64,000 nt of DNA from JAEUPI01 sp963814435 (GTDB lineage: Bacteria > Pseudomonadota > Gammaproteobacteria > Burkholderiales > Burkholderiaceae_C). The position numbers and the translations under genes are program-made. The notes beneath the pieces were generated by a model. The model saw only the letters and a list, made by a program, of their open reading frames with translations. It was not told the DNA's origin and made no database searches. The stretch is from contig CAWFCV010000024.1 of the NCBI GenBank assembly GCA_963814435.1, positions 124,001 through 188,000 of the forward strand, in the 5' to 3' direction. Below are positions 54,531 to 64,000 of this stretch, one piece after another; within the stretch, counting starts at the first letter, position 1, and every line of letters begins with the position of its first letter.

Positions 54531-55730
54531 TCACGCCACGACGCCCTCGTGGTACAGCGCCTGCACCTCGGCGCCGCCGCATCCGGCCTCGGCCAGGATC
54601 TCGCGCGTGTGCTGGCCGTACGTCGGCGCGAACGGCAACTCCGCCGGCGCCGGCGCCAAATCCACGGCCATCGGCTGCATATGCACGACGCGACCGTCTG
54701 GCATCACCGTGCGGGTGAGCTTCTCGCGCAATTGCGGCAGCTCACGCACCTGCCGGATGTCGAGGATGCGGGTGGCGGGAATCGTCGCGCTGCGCAGCTC
54801 GGCCAGGATCTCGTCGGCGCCGTGAGCGGCAGTGACCGCCGCCATGTCGCGGTGGATCGCCTCGCGCTCGGCGTGGCGGCCTTCGTTGGTCTTGCGCGCC
54901 TCGTTGGCCACGGCCGCGAACTTGGGCAACGCGGTCAGGCGCCGCCACTGCACGTCGCTGCCGATGGCCATGTAGATGAAGCCGTCGCGGGCCGGGTAGA
55001 CGTTGGTGGGGATGAACTTGCGGTGCTCGTTGCCGGCGCGCGTGATCTCGCCCGGCTGGCAGTCGAAGTCGATCAGCGGCAGCACGGTGATCAGCCACGA
55101 CGCGGCGGCCTGCAGCATCGAGACGTGGATTTCCGCACCGCCGGCGCCTTCGCAACGTTCGAGCAGCGCGCGCAGCACGTTGGCGTAGACCTCGTCACCC
55201 GCCTTCAGGTCGATGACCGGAATGCCGGTCAGCATCGGCGGGCCGTTGCGCTCACCGGTGACTTCCATGAAACCGGCCAGCGCCTGGATCACCGGGTCGT
55301 AACCCGGCGCCTCGGGGTAGGCCGGCCCCATCGCCGAGATGCCGGCCCAGATCAGCTCGGGTCTGGCCGCACGCAGCGTCGCCGGGGCGATGCCGAGGCT
55401 GGCATATCGTGCCGGCACCGTGTTGCAGCAGAACACGTCGACCTCGAGCTCGCGGATCAAGCGTTGCAGCAACGCCCGCCCGCGTGGGTTCTTGAGGTTC
55501 AACGCGATCGCCTGCTTGCCGACGTTGGGCGCAATGAAGTAGCTGCGCCGGTCGTCGTCGGCTTCATCGCTCAGACGGCTGCCGATGTAGCGATTCGGAT
55601 CGCCCGGCAGGCCTTCGGCCGACGGCGTGGCCTCGATGCGGATGACGCGCCAGCCGAGCTGGACGAAGCGCAGCGTCGCGTACGGCAGCGACAGCGCCTG
55701 TTCCATCGACAGCACCGTGCGCCGCTTCAC
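54531..55730 (-). CDS. Class III (CaiB/BaiF) CoA transferase
   Basis: A 399-residue family III CoA transferase. It has VLSMEQALSLPYATLRFVQLG at the N terminus, KQAIALNLKNPRGRALLQRL, the aspartate-containing IPVIDLKAGDEVYANV (family nucleophile region) and PTYGQHTREIL at the end. It starts with GTG at 55730, overlapping the stop of the molybdenum subunit gene (GTGA). In the indoleacetate pathway of Aromatoleum a class III transferase activates (2-aminophenyl)succinate with succinyl-CoA; the neighbours here fit that role. The frame is intact. Confidence 0.85.
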   Translation of the reverse strand: MKRRTVLSMEQALSLPYATLRFVQLGWRVIRIEATPSAEGLPGDPNRYIGSRLSDEADDDRRSYFIAPNVGKQAIALNLKNPRGRALLQRLIRELEVDVFCCNTVPARYASLGIAPATLRAARPELIWAGISAMGPAYPEAPGYDPVIQALAGFMEVTGERNGPPMLTGIPVIDLKAGDEVYANVLRALLERCEGAGGAEIHVSMLQAAASWLITVLPLIDFDCQPGEITRAGNEHRKFIPTNVYPARDGFIYMAIGSDVQWRRLTALPKFAAVANEARKTNEGRHAEREAIHRDMAAVTAAHGADEILAELRSATIPATRILDIRQVRELPQLREKLTRTVMPDGRVVHMQPMAVDLAPAPAELPFAPTYGQHTREILAEAGCGGAEVQALYHEGVVA

Positions 55731-58145
55731 GGTGTCGCTCGGGAAACCGGTTGCAGCGCCGGCAAGGCGCCGTGCAGCGCGCGATAGACCCGCTCGGGCG
55801 TGAACGGCAGGCTGTTGATGCGCACGCCGGTGGCGTTTTCGATCGCGCTCGCGGTGGCCGCGGCGATGCAGATCGCTGGCGCTTCGCCGACGCCCTTGGC
55901 GCCCTGCGGGCCCTCGCCGTCCATCGTCTCGACGAACGAGATGTCCATCTCGGGAATCTCGGGCGCGGTGACGAGCTTGTAGTCGCGGAAGTTCGGGTTG
56001 CGCACGATGCCGTGGTCGACGATCAGGTTCTCGGTCAGCGCGTAGCCCTGGCCCATCACGATGCCGCCTTCGATCTGGCCCTCGATGCCGAGCCGGTTGA
56101 GCACGCGGCCGACGTCGTGCGCGCCGGTCACCTTGAGCATGCGCACCACGCCGGTTTCGGTATCGACCTCGACCTCGACCACCTGCGTGGCCCAGGCGTA
56201 TGCCGCCGACACATCGCCCTTGTAGGCCTTGTCCTGGTGCACGCTCGGCGGCTCGTAATAGAAGGTGGTCATCACCAGTTCGGCGCGGTCGTTGAAGTGC
56301 AGGCTGCGCAGAAATCGCGCCAGGTCGATCAGAGCCTCGCCGCCGGCCTGGCGCACGATGTAGCCGCCCTTGAGATCCAGATCTTCGGGTTTGCACTCGA
56401 AGCGCTTGGCTGCGGCGGCGAAGATCTTGTCCTTGGCCTTTCTTGCCGCGCCGATCGCCGAGTTGCCGGCGATGAAGGTGGTGCGGCTGGCGTGCACACC
56501 GACGTCCCAGGGCGTGATGTCGGTGTCGTTGTTGACCACCGTCACCGCCGACATCGGCAGCCCCAGCTCCTCGCACACCAGCTGCGCGAGCACGGTCTCC
56601 GAACCCTGGCCGATCTCGGACGCGCCGGTGATCAGCGTGACGTGGCCGAAGTCGTCGAGCTTCAGGATCGTGCCGCAGCCGTCCGACGGGTAGATCTTGG
56701 CGCCACCACCCACGTGCAGCATCGACGCGATGCCCACCCCGCGCTTCAGCGCGGACGACGAACCATCGTGTTTGATCGCACCCGGCTCCTTCTGGCGTGC
56801 CGCGTATTCGCGGTGCTTGCGCTGGAAATCGCTGCGCCCGGCGGCGATCTTCAGGCAGTCCTGGAAGCCGCAGCTGCTGAAACACCATGCCCTGGCCGGT
56901 GACTTCGCCGGGCACCTGCGCGTTCTTCAGCCGGAACTCGAGCGGATCCATGCCGATGGTGGCCGCCAGCTTGTCCATGTGCGCCTCGACGGCGAACGTG
57001 GCCTGCAGGTTGCCATAACCGCGAAACGACCCGGCATACGGGTTGTTCGTGTACACGGCCTGCGTGTGGTAGTCGCAGTTCGGCACGCGGTACAGCGAAG
57101 AGAAGGTCTGCATCATCACGAACGGCGTGGTCGCCCCCCACGAGGTGTAGGCGCCGTTGTCGTGCAGCGTGTGCACGGTGCGGAAGGTCAGCGTGCCGTC
57201 GCGTGTGCAGCCCGAGCGCAGGGTCAGGCGCACCGGCTGGCGGGTCGGCGACGCGAGGAACTCCTCCTCGCGCGTGAACACCAGCCTCACCGGCCGCCCG
57301 GTGGCGCGCGCGAGGTAGACGCAGATCACCTCGAACGGATAGATGTCGAGCTTGCTGCCGAAGCCGCCGCCGATCGGCGGCTGGATGATGCGGATGCGCG
57401 CCGGGTCCATGCCCAGCGTCTCGGCGAACTCGCGCTTGTGCAGGAACGGCACCTGGGTGTTGGAATACAGCAGCAGGTTGCCTTTGGCGTCGAACTCGGC
57501 GAGCACGCCCGAGACGCCCAGGCAGCAGTGTGTCACGTAGTGCAGCGCGAAGGTGTCTTCGACCACCACGTCGGACTCGGCCTCGCCGGCGGCGACGTCG
57601 CCATGGCCGTAGTCGAAGCGCATCGCCAGGTTGTCGCTCTTGCCGGCCAGGCCCACCGGTGCCCCGGCCTTGGCACCGGCGATCGGCGGGTGGATCAGCG
57701 GCGCGCCGGGCGCGAGAGCGGCCACCGCATCGGTCACGACGGGCAGGTCCTCGTACTCGACCTCGATCAGCTTCAATGCCTCGCGAGCGATGGCCTCGCT
57801 CTCGGCGGCCACCGCGGCAATCTCGTCGCGCGTGCTGCGCACGCGGTCGCTCTTCAGCGGCAGATGGTCCTTGGCGACGCCGATCGGGCGTTGGTCTGCA
57901 ATGTCGGCGGCGGTCAGCACCACGTGCACGCCGGGCAGCGCGCGCGGCGCGTGACGTGTCGATGCGCACGATGCGCGCATGCACCCGCGCCGAGCGCAGG
58001 ATCGCCGCGTGCAGTTGCCCCGGCAGCGCGATGTCGTGGACATAGCGCGTCTTGCCGCTGGCCTTCTCGGGCGCGTCGAGCTTGGTGATGCGCTTGCCGA
58101 TCAGACTGCCGGGCTCGGTGGCGCGCGGCGCATTGACGACGTCGT

Positions 58146-58149
<4 letters not shown>
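55727..58149 (-). CDS. Molybdenum hydroxylase large subunit (xanthine-dehydrogenase family; two frameshifts)
   Basis: About 806 residues. It has the entry segment LDAPEKASGKTRYVHDIALPG, the molybdopterin motifs IGGGFGSKLD and YAGSFRGYGNLQ, SEIGQGSETVLAQL, and the active-site glutamate segment GAKGVGEAPA. One extra base near 57950 and one near 56885 break the frame; the span minus two is divisible by three. With the next two genes it forms the usual Mo, 2Fe-2S and FAD complex that hydroxylates with water. The context suggests oxidation of the pyrrole ring of indoleacetate. 4-Hydroxybenzoyl-CoA reductase is the main alternative, weakened by the FAD subunit. Confidence 0.85.
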
Positions 58150-58623
<474 letters not shown>

Positions 58624-58640
<17 letters not shown>

Positions 58641-59515
58641 CGGTCAGCATCCTCTTGAATCATGTTGCGCAACAGCTCGCGCCGGTACCACGCGCTGGCG
58701 CGCACGTCGTCGATGGGGCGTGCATCGACCGCGGCAGCCGCTTCGGCGGCGCCGGCGATGGCGTGCTCGTCGAGCCGCGCGCCTTCGAGCAGCTGCTCGG
58801 CTGCGATCGCGCGGATCGGTGTCGGCGCCACCGCGCCGAGGGCCACGCCGCACCTCGCGCAGCCGGCCGTCATCGTCGCGGTGCGCGGCGAAAGCGATCG
58901 AGATCGACGCGATGTCGAGCGCCGGCCGCGTGCCGCACTTGTAGAAGCGCTGCGAGCTGCCTGGCGCGGCAGTGGGCACGCGCACCGCCACCAGCAGTTC
59001 GCGCGCATCGCGCGTGGTGCGGCCCGGTCCGGTGAAGAACTCCGCCAGCGGCAAGCGGCGACCGAGCACGCGTGCCATCGTCGGCCAGGCGCGCGAGCTC
59101 GACCTCGGCGTCGAGCGCCAGCAGCGGCACCAGCAGGTCGCCGGCGGGCGAGGCGTTGCACAGATTGCCGCCCAGCGTCGCGGCGTTGCGGATCTGGTCG
59201 CTCGCAAAGTGGTCGCGCCGCCTCGACCAGCAGCGGCGCATGCTCGCGGACCAGACCGTGCGTCGAGCAGTTCGCGTGACCGTCACGAGCGCGCCGATGC
59301 GCAGCGCGGCGCCGTCGAGCGGCGACGCCGCTCCAGCCCGGCCACGCGGCGGATGTTCAGCAGCGTGCCCGCTGGCTCGCAGCCGCCCGGCATGGCTCTG
59401 CGGCATCAGGTCGGTGCCGCCGGCGAGCACCGTGGCGCCGCCCGGCTGGCAGCATCGCGGCCAGCGCCTGCTGCAGCCCGGTCGGTGCGAGATAACGCTC
59501 CACCCGATCGATCAT
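58624..59515 (-). CDS. Molybdenum hydroxylase FAD subunit (frameshifted)
   Basis: About 293 residues. It starts MIDRVERYLAPTGLQQAL and has the FAD motifs LAGGTDLMPQ and ATLGGNLCNASPAGDLLVPL, then FFTGPGRTTRDARELL and FYKCGTRPALDIASISIAF. The loop of about 40 residues with four cysteines that binds a [4Fe-4S] cluster in the HcrB subunit of 4-hydroxybenzoyl-CoA reductase would lie after GGNL; it is absent here. Several one-base shifts occur (for example near 59460, 59370, 59280, 59080 and 58850). Its ATG overlaps the mutase stop (ATGA). Confidence 0.82.
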
Positions 59516-61175
59516 GCCGCCTCCCGCACCGTGAACGTCTCGTCGAAGCGGATCGGCTCGCGATAGCGCCCGAACACGCCGACCAGCCGGTTGGTGATCT
59601 CGCCGACGCTGGCGTAGGCCTTGACCGCCTCGACGATCGCCGGCATCAGGTTGGCACCCGAGCGCGCATCGGCCTGCGACGCGCTCGAGCGCGCGCGCGC
59701 ACCCTGGCCGCGTCGCGCTCGCGCGCGCACCTGGGCGAGCGCGGCCGACCTGCGCGCGCGGCGTCCTCCTCGCTTGTAGGGGTGGAACTCCATCGCGTGC
59801 TGCGCCTCGTCGTCGCTGCGGTAGCAGTTGACGCCGACCTTGCGGAACGCGCCCGACTCGATCGTCGCGCTGCATGCGGTAGGCCTGCGCCGAGACCTGC
59901 GCCTGGATCGACGCCTTCGGCGACCAGCTTGACGATGCCGCCCTGCCGCGTCGACCTCGGCCATGATGCGCCTGCATCTCGCTGCGCATCTGGTTGGTCA
60001 GCGTCTCGACGTAGTACGAGCCGCCGAGCGGGTCGACCGTGTCGGCCAGGCCCATCTCCTCGATCAGCAGCTGCATGGTGCGCAGCGAGATGCGCTGCGC
60101 GTACTCGCGTCGGGATGGTGTAGGCCTCGTCGTAGCAGCACAGCGCCATCGTCTGCGCGCCCGACAGCGCGCTGATCAGCGCGTAGTAGGCGCCGCGCAC
60201 GATGTTGTTCTCGGGCTGCTCGAAGGTCAGCCCGCCGCCGCCGCCGCCGGCGATCATGCGCAGCCACATCGAGCCGGGCTTCTTGGCGCCGTACTGCTCC
60301 TTCATGATCTTGCGCCCACAGGCTGCGCCCGGCGCGGAACTTGGCCACCTGCTCGAAGAGGTTGCCGAAGATGTTGAAGTTGAACGACAGCCGCCCGGCG
60401 AACTCGTCGACCGGCAGGCCGCGCCGGATCACCTCGTCGGCATAGGCCCTGCGCGATGCAGAAGGCGTAGGCCATCTCCTGCGCCGGCGTCGCGCCCGAC
60501 TCGCGGATGTGGTAGCCGCACACCGACACCGGGCTGTACTTCGGCGCGTGCTCGGCGCAGTACTCGATCGTGTCGCCGACCAGCCGGATCGACGGCTCCA
60601 CCGGGAAGACCCAGGTGCCGCGGCCGACGAACTCCTTCAGGATGTCGTTCTGCGCCGTGCCGCGCAGCGTCTTCGAGGTCGTAGCCGCGCTTCTCGGCCA
60701 TCGCCAGGTACATCGCGATCAGGATCGCGGCCGCGCCGTTGATCGTGAGCGACACGGTGATCTTGTCGAGGTCGATGCCGTCGAAGGCGATCTCGAAGTC
60801 GCGCAGCGTGTCGACCGCCATGCCGACGCGGCCGACCTCGCCCTCGGCCTGCGGGTCGTCGGAATCGATGCCGCATCTGCGTCGGCAGGTCGAAGGCGAC
60901 GTTGAGCCCGGTCTGGCCGTTGGCGATCAGGTACTTGAAGCGCTGGTTGGTGTCGCGCCGCGTTGCCGAAGCCGGTGTACTGGCGCATGGTCCACGGCTG
61001 CTTGCGGTACATCAGCGGGTGGATGCCGCGCGTGAACGGGTATTCGCCCGGCAGGCCGAGCATGCCGTCGCCGCCGCTGGCCGCGACGTCCGTCGGCGGT
61101 GTAGAGCGGCTTGATCTCGATGCCCGATTCGTTGACCACCGGGCGCGGTTCCGTTGCCGGCAGGTCGTCGTTCAT
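59512..61175 (-). CDS. B12-dependent acyl-CoA mutase large subunit (frameshifted)
   Basis: About 550 residues of the methylmalonyl-CoA mutase family without a B12 domain at the C terminus. It has EYPFTRGIHPLMYRKQPWTM, RQYTGFGNA, FDGIDLDKITVSLTINGAAA, SVCGYHIRESGATPAQEMAY, TMQLLIEEMGLADTVDPLGG and a C-terminal NRLVGVFGRY. SIRLVGD keeps the arginine that binds the substrate carboxylate in methylmalonyl-CoA mutase, while RGIHP has histidine where that enzyme has tyrosine. It could rearrange (2-aminophenyl)succinyl-CoA to (2-aminobenzyl)malonyl-CoA. Many one-base shifts, but all family segments are present. Confidence 0.8.
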
Positions 61176-61574
61176 GGCAGCGTTCTCCCGGATGAAGTCG
61201 ACGATCGTCGTCGAGCCTCGAGCCGGTCGGGAAGACGCCCTTGAAGCCGAGCGCGCGCAGCGCGTCGTGGTCCTGCGCGGGCAGGTTGCCGCCGATGATC
61301 CACAGCTTGTCGCCGAGGCCCGCCTGCTCGAGCAGCGGCTTGAGCTTGCGCGCAGAACGGCAGGTGCGAGCCGGCCATGCTGGACAGCGCGATCACGTCG
61401 GCGTCCTCGCTCGAGCGCGATGCGCGCGATCGCCTCGGGCGTCTGCCGCAGGCCGGTGTAGATCACCTCGAAGCCGGCGTCCATCAGCGCGCGCGCCACG
61501 ACCTTCGCGCCCTGGTCGTGGCCGTCGAGGCCGGGCTTGGCGAGCACCACCTTGATGCGCTTGCGTCGCGTCAC
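61172..61574 (-). CDS. B12-binding small subunit of the acyl-CoA mutase (frameshifted)
   Basis: About 133 residues: KVVLAKPGLDGHDQGAKVVA with the cobalt-ligand motif DGHDQG, YTGLRQTPEAIARIAL, ALSSMAGSHLPF and IIGGNLPAQDHDALRALGFKGVF-like end segments. It starts with GTG at 61574, overlapping the stop of the acyl-CoA dehydrogenase gene (GTGA). After frame repair the sequence ...TIVDFIRENAA runs into the mutase ATG with no clear stop, so the two genes may be fused or an extra base hides the stop. Separate small B12 subunits are known for several mutases of this family. Confidence 0.8.
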
Positions 61575-62719
61575 GATGCCGATACCTCCTTGGCGATGAT
61601 CAGCTTCAGGATCTCGCTGGTGCCGCCGCCGATCAGCGTGAAGCGCACGTCGCGCAGGTAGCGCTGCACCGGGTACTCCATCGCGTAGCCGTAGGAGGCG
61701 AACACGCGCGCCGCCTGGTCGCAGACGCGCGCCGCGGCCTCGCTGGCGAACAGCTTGGCCATCGCCGCCTCCTTGTGGTGCGGCCGGCCGGCGTCGCGCA
61801 GCCAGGCGGCGTAGTAGACCAGGTGCGTGGCCGCCTCGAGCTCGGTCGCCATCTCGGCGAGCTTGATCTGGATCGCCTGGAAGCGGTTGATCGGCTTGCC
61901 GAACTGCTTGCGCTCGCCGGCGTAGCGCACCGCCGCCGTCGAGCGCGGCGCGCGCGACGCCGAGCGCCATCGCGCCGGTGATGATGCGGATCTCGGCCAG
62001 CGTCTTGCGCAGGTGCGCCTCGCCGTCGCCTTCCTCCTTCGACAGGCGATGGCTGTCGGGCACGAAGCAGTCGTCGAAGCGCGACTTCCGAGGTCGGCAG
62101 CGCCCAGACGCCCATCTTCTCGATCGCGCGGCCGACGCGTGAGGCCCGTCGAAGTCGCGCTCGACGAGGAAGATCGTGAGCTTCTTCTCCTCGCCGGCCT
62201 TGGCGAACACGGTGAAGAAGTCGGCCACCGGCGCCGAGGTGACCCAGGTCTTCTGGCCGTTGAGCACGTAGCCGCCGTCGACCTTCTGCGCGCGTGGTGG
62301 CGATGCGCGTCGAGGTCGCTGCCGGCGTTCGGCTCGGTCATGCAGATGGCGCCGATCTTCTCGCCGCGCAGCGCCGGCTTGAACAGCCGCTCGAGGATGT
62401 CGGCGTTGCCGAGCATGTGCAGGAACTTGGTGCCCATCAGCGACTGCATCGCCGCCGCAGCCGGCGAGCGACATCGAGCCGCGCGCGATCTCCTCCAGCG
62501 CGAGGCAGAATTCGGTCAGCGCCGATGCCGCTGCCGCCGACGTCCTCCGGATAGCGCATGCCGAAGAAGCCCGAGCGCGGCCAGCTCGCCGAACAGCTCG
62601 CGCGGGAACGCGTGCGCCTCGTCGAGCGCCGCCGCCTGCGGCGCGATGCGCTCGTCGCAGAAGCGCGCGAAGTGTCGCCTGGATCGCGCTGCTGCTCGTC
62701 GGCTCAGGTCGAAGTCCAT
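61571..62719 (-). CDS. Acyl-CoA dehydrogenase (frameshifted)
   Basis: About 380 residues. It has FCDERIAPQAAALDEAHAFP at the N terminus, the FAD/substrate segments ICMTEPNAGSDL and GQKTWVTSAPVADFFTVF, YAGERKQFGKPINRFQAIQ, and near the C terminus YPVQRYLRDVRFTLIGGGTS with the family YLRD motif. The catalytic base is probably the glutamate in GGGTSEILKLIIAKE. About six one-base shifts. In the proposed indoleacetate route it would dehydrogenate and decarboxylate (2-aminobenzyl)malonyl-CoA to 2-aminocinnamoyl-CoA. It follows the hydantoinase-type gene after seven bases. Confidence 0.85.
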
Positions 62720-62726
62720 GGCCGCT

Positions 62727-64000
62727 TCAGCTCCGCTCGGTCATGCCGTAGTCGTCGCGCGCCGCCTCGCGGCGAGATCGACGCCGTCGCGCACCTCCTC
62801 GCGCGAGCTTGCGCGCGGTCGCGCTTGCGCGGGTCGCCGTAGCCGCCGCCGCCGCCGGCCACCTGGTGGTAGACGGTGCCCTTGGGCACGCCGGTGATCA
62901 GGTCCTTGTTCCGCGGCACGACCGTGCTGGCCGTCCGGGTAGCTGCAGGCGGATGAAGTTGAGCGTGCCGTCGCCGCCGCCGAACAGGCCGAACGCCGGC
63001 TCGAAGTCGCCGTCGCCGAAGGTGACGAGCTGCGTGTCGTCGCGAGCCGATCTCGAAGATCGTCTCCACGCCGAGCCCGCCGCGCCATTCGCCGGCGCCG
63101 GCCGAGTCGGCGCAGCAGCTCGTGCTTGATCAGGCGGTGCGGCGTCTGCTGCTCGAACATCTCGTAGTCCTGGTCGAGCACGCCGCCGGAGGCGTCGATC
63201 ATGCCGATGTGGTCGTAGCCGTCGCGTGCCGCGCATGCGCGCCCGAGCCGCCCTTCAGGCCCATGAAGCCGATGTCGACGTACTTCTCGCTCGTTGCTGC
63301 GGGTCGATGCCGGTGGTCAGCGAGCGCGAGCAGGTTGTTCCAGCCGGCGGTGACGCGCTCGGGCATCACCGGCGCCAGCGCGCGCTGGATCGCGTCGGCG
63401 TTGGGCGGGCACAGGTGGTTGCCGAAGGTGGTGGCCTTCGGATAGGCGGCGTTGAGGATCGTGCCCTCGGGAATGACGATCTCGATCGGCTCGACCATGC
63501 CCTCGTTGTGCGGGATGTCGGGGTTGACCATCTGCAGCAGCGTCAGGATGGTCGCCGAGGCGCTCGAGGTGAAGGTGCCGTTGACGAAGCCGTTGGTCTG
63601 CGGGTCGGTGCGCGAGTAGTCGAACTTGATGCGCTCGTCCTCGACCGTCGATGTCGACGCGGATCGTGAACTTGCGAGCCCTCGTGCCGGCCGTCGTAGT
63701 AGACGTAGCCCTCGCCCGAGTAGCGTGCCGTTGGGGATCGTGGCGATCTCGGCTTCCATCATCTTGCGCGTGGCGTCGAACAGCGCCTGCTTGTGCGCCT
63801 CGAAGCTCGCCACGCCGTACTTCGTCGAGCAGCTCGAGCAGGCGCCGCTCGCCGACGGTGCAGGCGCCGATCTCGGCCTTCATGTCGTGCTGCACGATGT
63901 CCAGCCGGATGTTGGCGAAGATCAGGTTCCAGACGTCCTTGCGCAGCTTGCCGCGCTCGACGACCTTGACCGGCGGGATGCGCAGCGCCTCCTGCCAGAC
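62727..64000 (-). CDS. Hydantoinase B/oxoprolinase-like subunit (5' end outside window, frameshifted)
   Basis: The C-terminal 420 or so residues of a HyuB-family protein. It has RLDIVQHDMKAEIGAC, SRTDPQTNGFVNGTF, NEGMVEPIEIVIPEGT, TFGNHLCPPNADAIQRAL, GLFGGGDGTLNFIRL and the terminal VAGGGGGYGDPRKRDRA. The family hydrolyses (sometimes with ATP) cyclic amides, or carboxylates ketones (acetone or acetophenone carboxylase). Next to a molybdenum hydroxylase and a mutase, opening of an oxidised pyrrole ring of indoleacetate is the best fit. The HyuA partner would lie beyond the right edge. About ten one-base shifts. Confidence 0.8.

Noticed and set aside
51278..54718. Long plus-strand open frame of about 1146 codons
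   Set aside because: It is antisense to the indolepyruvate oxidoreductase and dehydrogenase/hydratase genes, rich in Arg/His/Gln as high-GC shadows are, and has no family motif.
54531..58043. One 1170-codon protein joining the CoA transferase and the molybdenum subunit
   Set aside because: It arises because a frame shift near 56885 lets an antisense-like frame bridge two genes; the domains lie in different true frames with a GTGA overlap at 55727-55730.

Overview
The window is GC-rich DNA, most likely from a betaproteobacterium of the Burkholderiales. Two things point there. The anaerobic aromatic genes resemble those of Thauera and Aromatoleum. The gaps between genes, and one coding region, carry short palindromes of the type CCCCC-TT/TC-GGGGG that I associate with Comamonadaceae/Sphaerotilaceae-like genomes. 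It encodes three anaerobic aromatic modules within about 45 kb, plus a block of small accessory genes. There are no rRNA or tRNA genes, no CRISPR array and no transposase that I can see.

Layout. 1-3.7 kb: an operon with an EntE-like aryl-CoA ligase (cut by the window edge), two small proteins and a trimethylamine-dehydrogenase-like flavoprotein. 3.7-11.3 kb: glutathionyl-hydroquinone reductase, a zinc-uptake operon (ZnuA, ZnuB, an outer-membrane protein and a DUF2946 protein), a persulfide dioxygenase, a LysE exporter and an SDR. 11.3-18.7 kb: about fourteen small genes, all on the minus strand, with accessory character. 18.8-22.6 kb (minus): korAB (2-oxoglutarate:ferredoxin oxidoreductase) with a ferritin-like protein and a RidA protein. 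22.8-31.0 kb (plus): had-oah-dch-bcrCBAD-fdx, the class I ATP-dependent benzoyl-CoA reductase pathway. 31.1-33.3 kb (minus): a flavin-binding-type small protein and a DmpR/XylR-type sigma-54 activator. 33.7-42.4 kb (plus): phenylphosphate synthase ppsA, ppsB and ppsC, a UbiD carboxylase, a Tm-1-like protein, UbiX and a TrpB2-like enzyme. 42.5-48.9 kb: a periplasmic PIMT, a membrane spermidine-synthase-like protein, hicAB, a VOC protein and NnrS. 48.9-64 kb (minus): one long run of genes that fits anaerobic indoleacetate/tryptophan degradation. It holds indolepyruvate:ferredoxin oxidoreductase, a 3-hydroxyacyl-CoA dehydrogenase/enoyl-CoA hydratase fusion, a class III CoA transferase, a three-subunit molybdenum hydroxylase, a B12-dependent mutase, an acyl-CoA dehydrogenase and a hydantoinase B-like subunit.

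How the genes work together. Phenol is phosphorylated (PpsABC) and carboxylated by the UbiD/UbiX pair toward 4-hydroxybenzoate. Indoleacetate would give 2-aminobenzoyl-CoA and acetyl-CoA. The central intermediate benzoyl-CoA is dearomatised by BcrABCD with ferredoxin. KorAB supplies reduced ferredoxin, and Dch, Had and Oah open the ring. Two regulatory signals are readable: an FNR-like box between korA and had, and a -24/-12 promoter with two upstream activator-like repeats in front of ppsA.

Data quality. Many genes in 1-3.7, 18.8-19.8, 27.9-28.2, 31.5-39.6 and 56.8-64 kb are broken by frame changes. Nearly all of those I could resolve are explained by one extra base, and the protein families stay intact on both sides. 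I read them as sequence errors, not pseudogenes, and give each gene its full span. The stretches 3.75-18.7, 19.9-27.9, 28.6-31.5 and 39.6-56.8 kb read cleanly.
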